From Astropecten irregularis (taxonomy: Eukaryota; Echinodermata; Asteroidea; Paxillosida; Astropectinidae): a stretch of 64,000 bases of DNA. Of the stretch, positions 45,563 to 58,770 are shown piece by piece (within the stretch, counting starts at the first letter, position 1; each line of letters opens with the position of its first letter). Where the stretch lies: assembly GCA_963971285.1 (NCBI GenBank), contig OZ020265.1:4194270-4258269 (forward strand), in the 5' to 3' direction. The position numbers and the translations under genes are program-made. A model generated the notes under the pieces. The model was given only the letters and a program-made list of their open reading frames with translations. It had not been told where the DNA came from and searched no databases.

Positions 45563-45826
45563 AGGCCTTTTCACACTGCAAGCTTTCAACCCGGTGCCTC
45601 CTTTCAACCCGATTCAATGCACACTGCCTTTTTCAACCCGGGGCGAAGGTTTCAACCCGGGGTGAAAATCTCAACCCTGGTCCAGAGCAGGGTTGACTTC
45701 AACCCGGGTTGAAATCAATCTCGGAGTTGACACGGGGTTGGCACGGGGTTGAAAAATTTCCAGTGTGAATCGCCACCAATTTCAACCCCGCGACAACCCC
45801 GAGATTTGTCCAGTGTGAAAAGGCCT
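45563..45826. mobile_element. MITE with TTA duplication, interior of TTCAACCCGGG repeats
   Basis: Ends AGGCCTTTTCACACTG and CAGTGTGAAAAGGCCT, with TTA on both sides (45560-45562, 45827-45829). The interior is made of about ten copies of TTCAACCC in both orientations. A truncated relative ends at 57973. Confidence 0.9.
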
Positions 45827-45924
45827 TTAGTGCCATGTACAAACAGGTGCCACAGCATGCACATGTTATCTAGACATTTAAACTTGGCAGCATGGCTCTC
45901 ATAAGTATAATTACATAAAATGAA

Positions 45925-46045
45925 GGTAAGTTTGCGGTGACACCATGTAATCTCTTCTGTGAGAGTGTGTGGTTCTGAGAAGAACCGTAGGTATTAACTC
46001 GACGTTCCGAACAGTGTGCTCTGTTCGTCCTCAGGAGAATGACAA
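45925..46045 (-). mobile_element. Dispersed repeat with hammerhead-like motif, copy C
   Basis: Minus strand: CTCCTGAGGA, stem CGAACAG/CTGTTCG, GAACGTCGAG, then hairpin GGTTCTTCTCAGAACC and TTACATGGTGTCACCGCAAA. It has the best stem II of the four copies. Confidence 0.75.
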
Positions 46046-46370
46046 TGTTCACAATTGATTTTCCAGCTGAATTTAACACACCCAGAGTCACTGCCTTTTA
46101 CTTTTATTTGTTCTTGTTATTTTCATCATTAGTATTATGTGTTGGGCGATTCCATGGTCAGCCACATTACACAGTTTGTATTTGTTCAATTCTATAACTT
46201 GGTGGTATACGTTTTACAAGGATGAGTCTTTCTGTCAAGTTTATACACTGATTTCAACTTGACACTCAAAGCTTTAAGTAGTAATGCTATTGGAAATGTT
46301 GCAGGCTTTGTAGAGTGAACGGTCAGTTGCATTACAGTACGCTTGGAATTGCCTTTTTCCATCTTCTTAA

Positions 46371-46706
46371 AGGTAGTATCATACTTTGGTTTTTGTCAAA
46401 GAAATACAGATTCGTGGGCAAAGGTATCAAGGGAGATACAGTAAAAGTAATCTGTGAAAATTTCAGTCCCACACGTTGCCCACTTTTTTGAGAAAACAGC
46501 GAAAAACGGCCACAGTTTTTCTTAAGTGTTTTCTCTTTTATTTTTGATCTTTTGGTCGTTGTTTTACTAATTTCTGGATAAATACACCATTTCAGGCGGA
46601 AACATTTCAACAGTATGTTTCTACCAGCATCATCTTCATACCCAGTTATACGTAAATCTATGAACATTTCTGTTTTGGTCTCTTACCAAAGTATGATATA
46701 CTACCT
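46371..46706. mobile_element. MITE with TTAA flanks, copy 3
   Basis: TTAA, AGGTAGTATCATACTTTGG ... CCAAAGTATGATATACTACCT, TTAA; 336 bp. Closely matches copy 2 over its whole length. Confidence 0.9.
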
Positions 46707-46714
46707 TTAACTCT

Positions 46715-49250
46715 TGGCATAATAAGTTACAAAAAGAAACACTTAATTGTCATGTGCATGGTGTTGAACATGGTGAAAGAACTAGTAGAAACAAGGCCCA
46801 CAACATGAAGGCTCCTTTCTACACGTTGGACTGCCAGAATTTGGCTTTTATAACACATTCTATACAATATGCATGTATATGATTATGTATACTATATGTG
46901 AGCTGAATGTTGACAGAACAGATAGAAGTAAATTGTAGTTTGGTGACAGTCTCAATCTCATTCATAGTTTTACATTCTGTACATACAGTACAGAATGTCT
47001 GTATGAAGGAACTGGAAGGCCTATACATGAACAATATTTAATGGTTTTGGATGGTCTTTTGACGTCAAATATAGTCAACCAATTGAATACCTAGTTAGAT
47101 GTAATTACATACAGGTACATCAGGTTTGCAGGAGGATTGTACATGTAAAGCATACAAGCATTGTTTGCATGACAGTACCTATATTTACATCAATTTTAAT
47201 TGTTCAGCTATAAATCACCACAACAGGCCTGCGTCATACCAAGGAAGAGATGGTCATACATGTACATACAACATGTATATATGTACATGTACATATACAT
47301 CAACTTTTCAAAAGAAATGTTTAAAAGGTTAACATTTCATTTCTTATTAACATAGCCAGTTCATAGACCTTTTCTGACACACCGGTAAACAAAGTTCCTT
47401 TGTACTTTATAGTGACACAATTTGGTTTTGGCTTAAAGATACCAATAATAAAAATAATAATATAAAATAAAATAAAACAAATAAATAACAAACATACATT
47501 GACATCACATTTGGACCATCCCAATGTGGTTTATCTCCAGTTTATGTCTTATGACATGACAGGATATTGTACATGTACATAAATGCAATCCCTAAGCTGG
47601 AAATTACTTGATGAAGTTACTTGATGCAATCAATTAAACATATTTGAAAATCCCCTGCAGGTTGATCCTACAGTATTACAAGATGTATACTACATTTGGA
47701 ATAATTTACATATAGTAAAAGTAAGTCTAATCTGTTTATAGCTCCATGATCTAATTTACATGTTAACAGTGGAATTTTCAGACATGTACACGATGTACAT
47801 TATAGGCCTACAACCTTGCAATGACCTACATGTACATGTATGAGTATGAAAGATGCCTTTTGACAGCACTTTTTCAGATCTTGTGAAATTCAGTTTGATC
47901 CTGATCTTGTCTATAAAGATACCATATACATATGCATGATTAAGTCTAGTCATTTAGAAAATGCAGCTTGTTCAGTTGTATGCATGTTCCTTGTTAATAT
48001 ACATGTACATGTAGCATTATGATGTGTATCATGCATGTATCAAGGGACTTGCATGACATGACATCAACTATACCCCCTGCATAAAGTGTAGGCCTACATG
48101 TACACACATGTACATGTATGTATGATGTACTGAGCAGTATGCAAAACACATTCTAGCCATGCCTACATGTACATGAAATCACACTCCATGCATTAACTCT
48201 CACATTCAAACCACATAATCCATGTACACTGTGTACTACATGTAAATGTGTAATGTACATGATATACATGTATGAACATGCAGTAAGTTTGAAGAATGCT
48301 TTATAAGAACAAATTGTAAGGTTTCTCCTATTGCAAAGAAGAGATAATAACTCAAGCAGCAAGGCCGATCCACTCCATGAGACATCAACTACATAGGTAT
48401 AAACATATACCACACAGATTCACAATACAACTGCACTGGTATTATTCCCACACCCAACTCTGAACATAGCATATATACTGAATATGCACTATCAGTTTAT
48501 ACTTCTGCAATGCACATGTACATATGTACTTGCAATGTTTCTGAAAGTCTATAGACTAATCTAATTTTTACATCTAAAAGAAAAAGAGAACAAATTTTGA
48601 CTTACCACCAATTTACTGTCCGAGTATTAGACAATGATGATATAATGTACGTACATGTATACATTCATACATGACCCAATGAATTGTTAGATCCAAATTC
48701 CAGGTTTTTCTGTTCCGAAATCCTCCACACCCATTGTACAGCTAGTACACCCACAGGCACAACTGGCATAAATGCATAGAAGTACGTATTCATTGAACCA
48801 TACACGGAACAAAACCTCTGGCCCCAAAGCTTTGCGGTGGTATGGCCCTGTAATGCCATGCCCCTCACACACACAGCAAAGTACAGGTACATGCATTGCC
48901 TGCCTGTGCATAGGTATTATAGGTGACTAGCTACAGGTATTTACTTTATCAATAGCTGTTAACTTCAATCACTGAACACACTATTGACAGAAATATGCAG
49001 TGGCTTTTATGCACCTTATCAACTACACCAGCATATCTGGAATGCTGGGTGTTAACTCTAGCAACTTAATTGTATATCAATAACTGATCGATAACAAGAC
49101 CTGTCAACAAAATATCAATAAAAGAGTTAAAATAAATAAACTCGCACAATCACATGTAATTTTATACCATGCCAACTGTGACATATTGACTTAAAAACCT
49201 GCTGACTGTTGTATAAAACATACAAGCTGGACCTTGTAAGTACAAGCCAC
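46715..49250. other. Non-coding, dense in TACATGTA motifs
   Basis: No coding or RNA gene evidence. TACATGTACATG-type runs are frequent, mostly at 47260-47300, 47820-47840, 48000-48180 and 48240-48270. Confidence 0.55.
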
Positions 49251-49257
49251 TTAATTA

Positions 49258-49658
49258 AGCCCTGTCCGCACTGGACTTTTTTGGGGCAAAGTATTAACCG
49301 AGACGCTAGGTACTTTACCCATTTTAAGTCCAGCCGTGCGGACGTCTCAGGAAGTCTACCAGTCTCAGTTACTTTGCCCGAGCCGCGCGGGTATTTCTAC
49401 CGGCCAACTTCTGCCCGGGTAGAATACCCGAGACATTTTACCCCAGACGAAATGTCCAGTGCGGAGTCGGGTGCCCTCATGGGCCTACACCTGTACATGT
49501 ACTATTGTCAGCTTGTTCATTCTTCCGTGAGTGCTCTGTTAACTTAAGTTACCCGAGTCAAAAGTCCAAGGGCAGACACTGGTAATATTTGCCCATTTTT
49601 CATTTACCCATCGGCTCGGTTAAATCCCTGGAAAAAAAAGTCCAGTGCGGACAGGGCT
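49258..49658. mobile_element. MITE with TTA duplication, TIR AGCCCTGTCCGCACTGGACT
   Basis: 401 bp. AGCCCTGTCCGCACTGGACT and AGTCCAGTGCGGACAGGGCT are perfect inverted ends; TTA at 49255-49257 and 49659-49661. The interior repeats CCCGAG and TTTACCC words. Confidence 0.92.
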
Positions 49659-49664
49659 TTAGAC

Positions 49665-52610
49665 AACATTCTGGTCAAATCAATTGTTGGACACTGAATC
49701 ACTGATAATACAAGCTTTTTTTTTGTTGATCCAGTTGCGTGAAAGTCATTGTTAGCAAGTTCAGCCCATCTAGAGTACAACAAGGGATTTTTAATTGTGC
49801 CCTATTTTGGAATCAATTTGCAGATTTCTTGGAACGGGTTAAGAAGAATCCCACCGCCCTATAGACCGTTGTTTCATGTTAATACCATAGCTTAGCACTG
49901 CAGCACTAATGCACACTAATCCCATGCTGCGGTTTTACCAGAGGACTGCCAATGGTAAATATTAACCAAAAAACAGACAACATTCACTATACGTTTGGCT
50001 TTGTAGTGTAATCCACGTCAAGCTTGTTTTGCTATCATATAGGGGTTTTGTACATCTTCAGCAAAACAACAAAATGGCAGCTATTAATATCAAATGCAAG
50101 GGATTGGACTATGATCCAGGAGACTAGATCATAGATATGATCAAGGCTGTGCAGGCAAATGTTGGGCAGGAATACAGGATTGTCTCCAGCACTTTCTCTA
50201 CAATTCTAAAGAACCGGAAAGACATCGTAATGAAGTTTGAAACCTCCAACTTCAAATCAGACCCTCAAATTAAACTAATCAAATCAACTATTTAAATTAT
50301 ATTATTTCCATCATACGTAAATAACAAGTTTACATATAATATGCCTGTACAAAAAAAGAAAAGAAAAGAAAAACGACTTAAGAAAAATCAACCCATGTAT
50401 ATTACCCCCAAGTAACACACACATTATTTAAAGTTGAAAAAGGTACCCTCTTGTTTTCATCAAAATAAGGCTAGCTCACAGCACTGCACTTTGCTGAATA
50501 ATATGATTGCAGACACAGTTTGGTAATAAAGGACAAGTTGACTTCAGTGGGTACAGGCTACATCCTTCCCTTCATGTCATGGGTGGCTCATGAAATAGTC
50601 AATGGCCATGGGCAGAGGAGATTACATGTGTCAAGTACCTGTTACATTTTATCAGCAAACATGAAAGTGTAACATCAGGTAATGCAAAGTGGAACAGTGT
50701 ACATGTAATACCACAGAGGCAAGCTGAACCATACTACAATGCAGAAAGCGATTGCAACAATAGCAACTTAGAATGTTTTTTTAATACACAAGGTCCATAT
50801 GCTTCAGTTTCAGTTTTGCAAATTATCAATCTGAAAGATGTATTCTTCTTCTGAGTTTCACTTTTGATTTAAAACATAAAACCATTGCCACTTCCCGTTC
50901 TTGATGAGTTTATCTACATGTATGATGTTACACCCTAATTGGTTATAGCAGGGAAAATCAAAGAATGGTTCCGGTAATTAGATCATAAATATCTTTCATG
51001 AAAAGGAAACACAAGCAGGATGTGGATCCTCGCAAGTTATCAATATTTGCCAATTGACGTGTGTATTTAATTCAAGAAAAAGAGTCTTTTCACCTCACAT
51101 TCCATGTTTTAGAGAAAATAATGCACTAAGGGTTACGCCCTACTGTTTTGTATGTGAATAATATGGTATTTAATTCTGATAACCATAATCCATGTCAGTA
51201 GATCCATTTTTTTTAAAGTATTCAGAGGCATTCTACTCTATGATGACATCATTTCAGAGGGAACTATTCCCAGGAAGCATTCACACAGAAACTAAATTTA
51301 CCATTCAATTTACTGCGTATTGTTATTATTCTGTATTGACAATTCCTGTTATACACTGTAGACTACCACTCAGCAATTCATGCTTCACTGCAACTATCAA
51401 TGGGAAAATATTCTCATGTGGAACTGTACTATATTCTGCATAGTGCCCATAGTTCACAGCTAGACCAACATGTCAGGTAGGCAGTACAGAAACATTCATA
51501 CCGAAATTAATGACCTGAAACTACAAAGGTTATCTGTCCTTTTCAAAATATGTAAATGACAAGGTGGAGACTTCCTGGGTCCAACTGCTACTTTAACCAA
51601 ATTCCAACAAACAAAAATAAATCAAAACTGAATACAGTGTATTGCTGACATGAGACAATCAGATGAACTTCTTCCTGAATTATCAATGCACATAAACACT
51701 AACAGTCCACACTGACTTACATTTCACTTCAAGTCAAATAACCTTCATTCTTTACTCTCAATAAACAATATTTTGATATAAATATACACGTATACTGTTT
51801 ACCCCCAGGGGGGGGGGGGGGGCAACAATTAGTCGTAGAAAAATAAATTATGCAATGCCTTTCCTGTAAAAACAATTACAACAAAGGGATGAAATGAAGA
51901 TTTGAGTGATGCTGATGTGAGATCACAGACAGCAATTAGGACTTAAGCTTATCAAATGTGTGCCATATGGTGCTTTCAAAATATCTAATGATCACACTGG
52001 ATGACAAATAGATGCCCAGTGTGTGTAAAGTGTACATTGTTGCAGGTGCATTGAACATATAGGCCTACACCAAGCAGTAGAATTATAGCAAACCAGCTCT
52101 CAGCTGTCACATGATCAATCTCATCCTAATCAAGGTTTGAACAGCTGAAATACTCGCATGGAGTATTATATTGTTAGCAGTTTTAGTTCATATTGTGGAT
52201 TTGCAGCAATGTGTTTCATAATGATGCATGGTCAACAAAGGAGACAGACGGACAGGCTTTGCCCTCCACACAGAATTTACAAGAAGGTCTCCAAATCACG
52301 GCTGTGATTGTACTTGCACTGAAAACCATGAAAACATAGCCCCCAAAACTGAAAATCATACATTTCCTAATACTTTTGTACAGGCAAAGTGAAGCCAAAA
52401 AACCTGAAATCAGGTCTTTTTTCTAAAAAATCACATTCCTGTAAATTGCTTTCCAGTCCCCATGTGTGAATGGTGAATGTCTTGTGTCCTCTTCATGTTT
52501 CCAGCCAATATATGTACACCACATAGGCCCCAATGGAGCTATCACATGAAATCAAGCAGCAGGATGATGGGAACATGACATGTAGGCATGATGGCAAAAT
52601 AAAACCCCAG
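49665..52610. other. Non-coding sequence with one coding-like remnant
   Basis: At about 50074-50295 the plus strand reads MAAINIKCKGLDYD, a TAG, then IIDMIKAVQANVGQEYRIVS and ILKNRKDIVMKFETSN before a stop. This could be a decayed exon or transposon protein; no family recognised. Otherwise only poly-G at 51808-51822. Confidence 0.35.
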
Positions 52611-52615
52611 CCGTT

Positions 52616-52895
52616 CAGGGCTCGAAATATCCACTAGACCGTGGACCGAGTATAGTGATTTCAATGTTGGTCTAGTAAAGTGTGTACTGCAATAGTCCGA
52701 CTGTCTAGTGATTTTGTTTTCCTTGCACAATTAAAATGGTGCCTAAATTGATGCTTTTCAACAATATTGGATACAATTACTGTTTTCCTATGTACATGAA
52801 TGACACAGGTCAAGTGAAAAATGTTCAGGTCTAGTGCTTCACTTACTAGACCTGTACAGTTGTCCAGTGCTTTTTTCCACGAAATTCGAGCCCTG
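52616..52895. mobile_element. hAT-type MITE, TIR CAGGGCTCGAAAT
   Basis: CAGGGCTCGAAATATCCACT and the complement of CGAAATTCGAGCCCTG, 280 bp. Interior repeats of CTAGTG and GTCTAGT. The flanking 8-mers do not match, so the duplication is lost or the border is off. Confidence 0.8.
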
Positions 52896-52899
52896 CTGT

Positions 52900-54910
52900 T
52901 AGACTAGTGAGATATGGATGAAACCTGCCACACAGGCCTATGGATCCCAACGGACACAATGTACATGTTTATTTCAACCTAAAGAATTTTGTCATTTGTA
53001 CGGTGAAAAACAATACACCCATGTGAAAAGAGGAATGCTGTGAGACATGGTAAAATTATTATCAAAAAATGATAACACAATTATATAGGAAATACAAACA
53101 GGAATCTTTCCATTTTGGGGAGGAGGAGGAGCAGGGACCCTGTTTGTCAATTCAACAAAACAGAAGCCACAATGGTGCTTTAATTTCATACAAATGTACA
53201 CTGGAATGTTCCTGGAAGGTTCACAATTATTCATATTTCAATGGCTGGAATAGATGAAAAAGGAGAAGTCCAGGATGCCTTGCTCTAGAGCCAAATTCTA
53301 CTTGATACAAATTCCACACATTCCACTCTCTATTGATGAGCCTGTATAGCTTCAATTATACAATTGCTGTGCAATAAAAACATTGCGATTGTTTGTTTGC
53401 ATTTTTTAAGTTCAATAATTTCGTAAAACATGCACAAATATACAGGACTAAGTACATATGCAGTTATAAACCCCATTATTATGTGTGCTAAGTGTGCTGT
53501 TAAAATACTGATAGAAAAACATAAATTTGTGAAGTAAGCAATGGAAAGCCTTTTCAAATAATTTACGAATTCTCAAAATTCCACCTTTTGTATACCTTTT
53601 GAATCAAAATTCCTAAGTTATAAAATTGATTGAATTCTTGATTGACTTGCAATCTTACAATGCTTGTCAGTTTGATAACATGCAAATGGTAATGAAATAA
53701 AAGGCATGAAAATTTCACTTGCCCTTTGATTCACAAGTTTGCAATGTTACATTTATAAAAAAATTGCATGCACTGTAACATAAGTTTTACTTAATTTCTA
53801 CAATGTTGCACTATACACTGCAGTCTTCAGTTGTTTACTAACCAATCATGAAGGACTATGCATCCAACCATGCCAACATGCATGCACAGGCAATGCCAGA
53901 TAAACTGACAAATGCACTGTCATACATGTACAGTAGATATTTTCCTATATCTGACGTCATGCTATTCATTTATAGGGCTTTTCACACTATCCAAAATCTC
54001 AGGGTTTGAACAGACAGCATGTTGACAGCCATCTTGAGAAATGAATCAACTATAATTTGATACGTATAAGTATTGGCAGTATAAATTTGATTGACAAAAT
54101 AATAGGAGTCAAGAATAGTCTGATGCAGACTGTGTAACCGGAAAGTTTGTACAGTATTGCATAATGTGAATGCAGAGCATGATTAATATATTGCCCTGTG
54201 TTGAAATTTAAAAGATCCAACATTGGGGTGAACTTGTGAACATGAATCAGTGTGAGAAGGTCTCAGGTAGTATTCCTACATGTACATATGTGTATGGATG
54301 GTAGCAACAGACAGAGCAGAGTACACAGATCGACTTTGAACTACGTGGATTGTAGCTTCTTTGTACCTGTAGGTGGGCCTGGTCAAAGTTGAAAAGCCTC
54401 AAAAGGATCAATAGATCTCTGTTCCCATTAGATATACAACTCAACAACCTTTCACCTATGAAGAATATTATGCATGCCTTGAAATTGTTAGTGCTGAAAT
54501 TGCAAACTTGAATAGTTGGCAACCAGTGTCATGTGTGTTTTAAATACACTACAAGTGACTGACACCTGTGACACCTATGACACGTACCTGTGACACCTAT
54601 AATGACACATATATATATGTGACATAGGCTTACATACAACATACATGTACATGTATGTCCTATGTCAATTTGAAGCCATTTGACTGAAGCTGTTTCTCCT
54701 TTTTGCTCTTAAACATTTGCAGTTGGCAAACGGGACACAATTTCATTGGTATCACGCAACGGCACGAAGACACCAGGGACCATTCATTTCATGTGCTTGC
54801 TATATCAATCCCAGCGCAGCAGTGACATATTACACAAATGGCTGATTCTGTTTATGATACACAGCATTTCACAGCATGGTCACGGGCATTCCCATTGAAC
54901 TTCTACCTAG
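52900..54910. other. Non-coding, nothing recognised
   Basis: No coding, RNA or repeat feature seen except short GACACCTATGACAC-type direct repeats at 54560-54605. Confidence 0.5.
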
Positions 54911-54915
54911 CCGAG

Positions 54916-55024
54916 GGCCTGTTTGTTTCATGAACAAGATCATGGATCCTGCTGATCCTGATCCCATTTTAGCGTATACTGCATGAGATATCTGGGATCC
55001 CGTGCCTTAAACAAACAGGCCCTT
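54916..55024. mobile_element. Short palindromic MITE, TIR GGGCCTGTTTGTTTCA, copy 2
   Basis: GGGCCTGTTTGTTTCATGAA ... CTTAAACAAACAGGCCC; 109 bp, sharing GATCCCATTTTAGCGTAT with copy 1. It lies 22 bp from the twin-repeat unit. Confidence 0.85.
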
Positions 55025-55046
55025 GGTTACTGTGGCTGTGAGGTAG

Positions 55047-55526
55047 GGGTGCACCCAAGTAAATAGGGCCAAAATCCGTCCGCCGAGCTCATTAATAAAA
55101 GTTAAGCACTCAATATATTTTAAATAAGAGAGTTGTGAGAGCTATGAAAATGAAGGATTGAAGAAATATGGCACTGGACCTCCTGCCTGGACTCTGGGCT
55201 TCCATTTGTGACCATTTTTGATGCAATTGGGTGAGAAAGTGGGTCTATTTCAGCCGCTTTGCAGAGGGATGTTTTTTTGAAAATGGCTTCTTTGACTGGA
55301 GTGATCCATACCTTGTTTAAGGGGTGTTCAGCTGAGAATGAGTATATCTCAAAAATTCAATGGTCACCCTACCATAAATTGAAAAGAAAATGAAAGGTGA
55401 CATGTTGGTCATCATTTTTCTGTGTAACTTGAACAGCTGTGAGAGTTCTGTATATTTTTTAATGATTTTTGAAGTTTGATGATTTATCACTGTTGTCTAT
55501 GGGAGTTTATTTACTTGGGTGCAACC
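55047..55526. mobile_element. Twin 480-bp repeat, left copy
   Basis: Starts GGGTGCACCCAAGTAAATAG and ends with the near-complement TTTACTTGGGTGCAACC, so it has 10-17 bp inverted ends. It is almost identical to 56345-56824, with only a few differences in 480 bp. Left flank GTAG, right flank TATA. Confidence 0.92.
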
Positions 55527-56344
55527 TATAGTGCAGAATGGTGGCGTCCATTTTGTTTTGGATGGTGATATGTAAACATGTGTTTTTTTGCTGCTGTCTC
55601 TCTATAACAGGCTCCAAAAAGACATAAAACTGGAAATGACATGAAAAACAGGCTTTTGGCATGTTGTATCTCTGGGTTTTCAGTGTTTTATTTAAAAAAA
55701 GCACAGTGGAGTAAACATTTTGTCAGAAGTGTCAACGACTGCACAAAGTAAACACAGGGTACATGTGTAAGGCAATTGGATGGAATCAAAACATGGTATG
55801 TAATGCACAGAAAATGGTGTGTTTTTTCTGTAGTTTTGATATTTTCTGTGGGTGGAAATAATCTTGGACTGTAGTACACCTAGGGTGTGTTACTTCATAA
55901 ATGTATTTCACTACTAGGCTGTCTAAAAGAGATCACCTTGTGCATTAAATGAGTGTGTGTCCTCAAAATCTTTGACAAGCCCCCCCCCCCCTTCCATCCT
56001 TTATCCACCCCCAAAGTGGGACCCCAAAGTGGCTATGTCCACTGCAAAATGATCCCAGATGAACACATGAAGCAAGAAATTTGTGTAACAGAGAGGATTT
56101 ACACCAGATTTGGTGTTGTGGAATGGAGAATTCTCACGTTCAAAATCTTAGCATGTTAATAAGCTATATGTTTTCCCATATACAACTGTACACAAAAGAT
56201 GGCCGCCACCCCAGATGCGAACCCCTGCCATTTCGCAGAGGAGCAATATTTTTCAATTTTCTTTTCAAATAAGTGACCTTTGGAATATTCTGCTTCCCCT
56301 CAGTGTGGTATGGTGTCAAAATATGGACACTATCTGCTCTTATA
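55527..56344. other. 818-bp segment between the twin repeats
   Basis: Bounded by TATA at both ends. It has no long frame, contains poly-C at 55981-55990 and no TIR or SINE. It shows no primer-binding site or polypurine tract, so an LTR element is not supported. Confidence 0.6.
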
Positions 56345-56824
56345 GGGTGCACCCAAGTAAATAGGGCCAAAATCCGTCCGCCGAGCTCATTAATAAAAGT
56401 TAAGCACTCAATATATTTTAAATAAGAGAGTTGTGAGAGCTATGAAAATGAAGGATTGAAGAAATATGGCACTGGTCCTCCTGCCTGGACTCTGGGCTTC
56501 CATTTGTGACCATTTTTGATGCAATTGGGTGAGAAAGTGGGTCTATTTCAGCCGCTTTGCAGAGGGATGTTTTTTTGAAAATGGCTTCTTTGACTGGAGT
56601 GATCCACACCTTGTTTTAGGGGTGTTCAGCTGAGAATGAGTATATCTCAAAAATTCAATGGTCACCCTACCATAAATTGAAAAGAAAATGAAAGGTGACA
56701 TGTTGGTCATCATTTTTCTGTGTAACTTGAACAGCTGTGAGAGTTCTGTATATTTTTTAATGATTTTTGAAGTTTGATGATTTATCACTGTTGTCTATGG
56801 GAGTTTATGTACTTGGGTGCAACC
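56345..56824. mobile_element. Twin 480-bp repeat, right copy
   Basis: Same length and orientation as 55047-55526. Left flank TATA, right flank GTAG: the mirror of the left copy's flanks. Confidence 0.92.
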
Positions 56825-56829
56825 GTAGG

Positions 56830-57570
56830 GTACATTCACAAGAGCTGCTAACTTCACTACGTGGCAGCAGAGTTTAATATGCAGCAAACATTTTGGCCAA
56901 TTGATACTCAAACTTTGCTAACTTCGCTTTCAACTACAAAGTGAACTGACTATTAAAGCAATGAAATGTGAATACTTAAGCAGCCATATCTTGCAAAGGA
57001 CATGGTGGAAGGCACGTCAAAGCAAGTGTGATGCGAGTGTAAACATAACTTAATTCCACTCCCTTCCCACTTAATAATAATTGCTGACTTATAACATTAC
57101 ACGTGTACACCAATGTACATGTACTGTGCACATAGTATCAAGCTGTCATTTCATTCCCGTTTTCTGTATTGGCAAGCAAAAAATCATATTTTTCACAACA
57201 ATTTTTCTGTAAATCCTGTTTGTTTACTTGTTCTAATCATAGCAAAATATAGTTGTTAACAAGAAATTGGGAACACAGCTTGTGCCGTCAAGCAGAGCAA
57301 AGTGCATGCCCTAACTGGAAGAAGCTGGGACAGGTCAGCATTGTAGCCAAATTTGGTTTTCGGGACCTGTGCATACACTGACTGCAGTTAGTTGTTCAGA
57401 TATTAACAAAAATTAGACATGTCAACAAATGACTTAGCTTTTAAAAGTGCACCAAGTGTTCAGACAAAATACTTGGTGAATTTTAGCTAAGCAATTTTGT
57501 CAACCTACATGTAACTCCGACTGTGATTTTTTAGCAGAAGATAAGCAGTGAAGTTAATAGCCTTGGTCAG
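56830..57570. other. Non-coding, nothing recognised
   Basis: AT-rich sequence with no coding or repeat feature that I could delimit. Confidence 0.5.
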
Positions 57571-57975
57571 GGCGTTCGTCAAGCTTTTTCGATATGACGA
57601 TATCTATCGATATCATGATATTTGTTTTCTATCACAAATCGTATCATTCCCAAAAAAATATTAAAATATTGAGAATATCAGGAATATCAGGATATTTTGA
57701 TGCTGGCACAACCTTACAGAGTATTCAAAGTCGCTCATGAGCGGACTTGCAAAGCTTGACACACTTTTTGAAAAGATAAAAACAGATAAATTACTGCAAA
57801 ATTTGTAGCTCGTTGAAATAAAAATTGAACGAAAGCGATGACTGCCAGCAATGGGTTGATAGCGCACGTTTTGTGCGAAAGTGACCCGTGTTGAAATTTT
57901 AAGAATTCAACACGGATCGGACCCATGTAGATTTCAACACGGGTATAGGACGTTCATAGTGTGAAAAGGCCTTAT
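57570..57975. mobile_element. Remnants: CGATATC-rich segment next to a truncated TTCAACACGGG MITE end
   Basis: 57585-57625 is rich in ATCGATATCATGATAT palindromes. 57885-57973 ends AGTGTGAAAAGGCCTTA, the terminus of the 45563 family, with TTCAACACGG words. The left terminus is missing. Confidence 0.55.
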
Positions 57976-58770
57976 GAAACTAGTCGTTGGATTACTGGAG
58001 CTGGATTATTATTCAATTGCCAGTCCACCTGGTCATTTCAGTGATCCCAGTAAAAGTGAAATATATTGCGTGGGTGCAAGCAAATGTTTGCATTGCCCTT
58101 ATCAATATCATATAGCTTTGGTAATATGAAGGTGTTTCTGTTTAAAATGCTTGGACCTTGGAGGTATGCAGACAGGATTAACAGACAGGCAAACTACCAG
58201 GCCTGCATTGTATATGGCCTGATATACAGTACATGCACTACAATGGCAGATTATCCCACTAAAGATGAAAGTCAAACATTGGGTTATCATTTGAGCACAT
58301 GTGATCAGCAGTACCAGTCCCTGTAGATGGAGCACACAATACATGTACTTTATGCATGGAATAAATCCTGCATGCTTTTATGGCAGTACTAACCTTGTCA
58401 CTATTCTCAAGTGAGTGATTTTTTTTGTAGGTGATGTTCTACAAATTAACATGAAATTAATCTGTACCATAATTTATAGCCAATAATGTACAGATGTGTA
58501 TGTACATCAATGTACTGTATACATAACTTAATACAAAATAATGTGACTGTAACATACATGTAGTGTTCCAATTGGACTTTTCTTCCACTGTGGGCCATAT
58601 GGTATTATATGCTATGTAGCATATAGGAAAGCCCAACAAACATCCCCACTTTTGTACACTGATAAAGCAATTTATTCAGCATAATTACCTGACTGGTTGT
58701 TACACATTATGGGCACTGCATGTACAGCAACATACTGTTTGATGAAAATTATGTTTGCTCCGCAGACATA

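Noticed and set aside
55047-56824. LTR retrotransposon or solo-LTR pair
   Set aside because: The direct repeats lack TG...CA ends at the duplication border, and the inner segment has no primer-binding site, polypurine tract or gag/pol trace.
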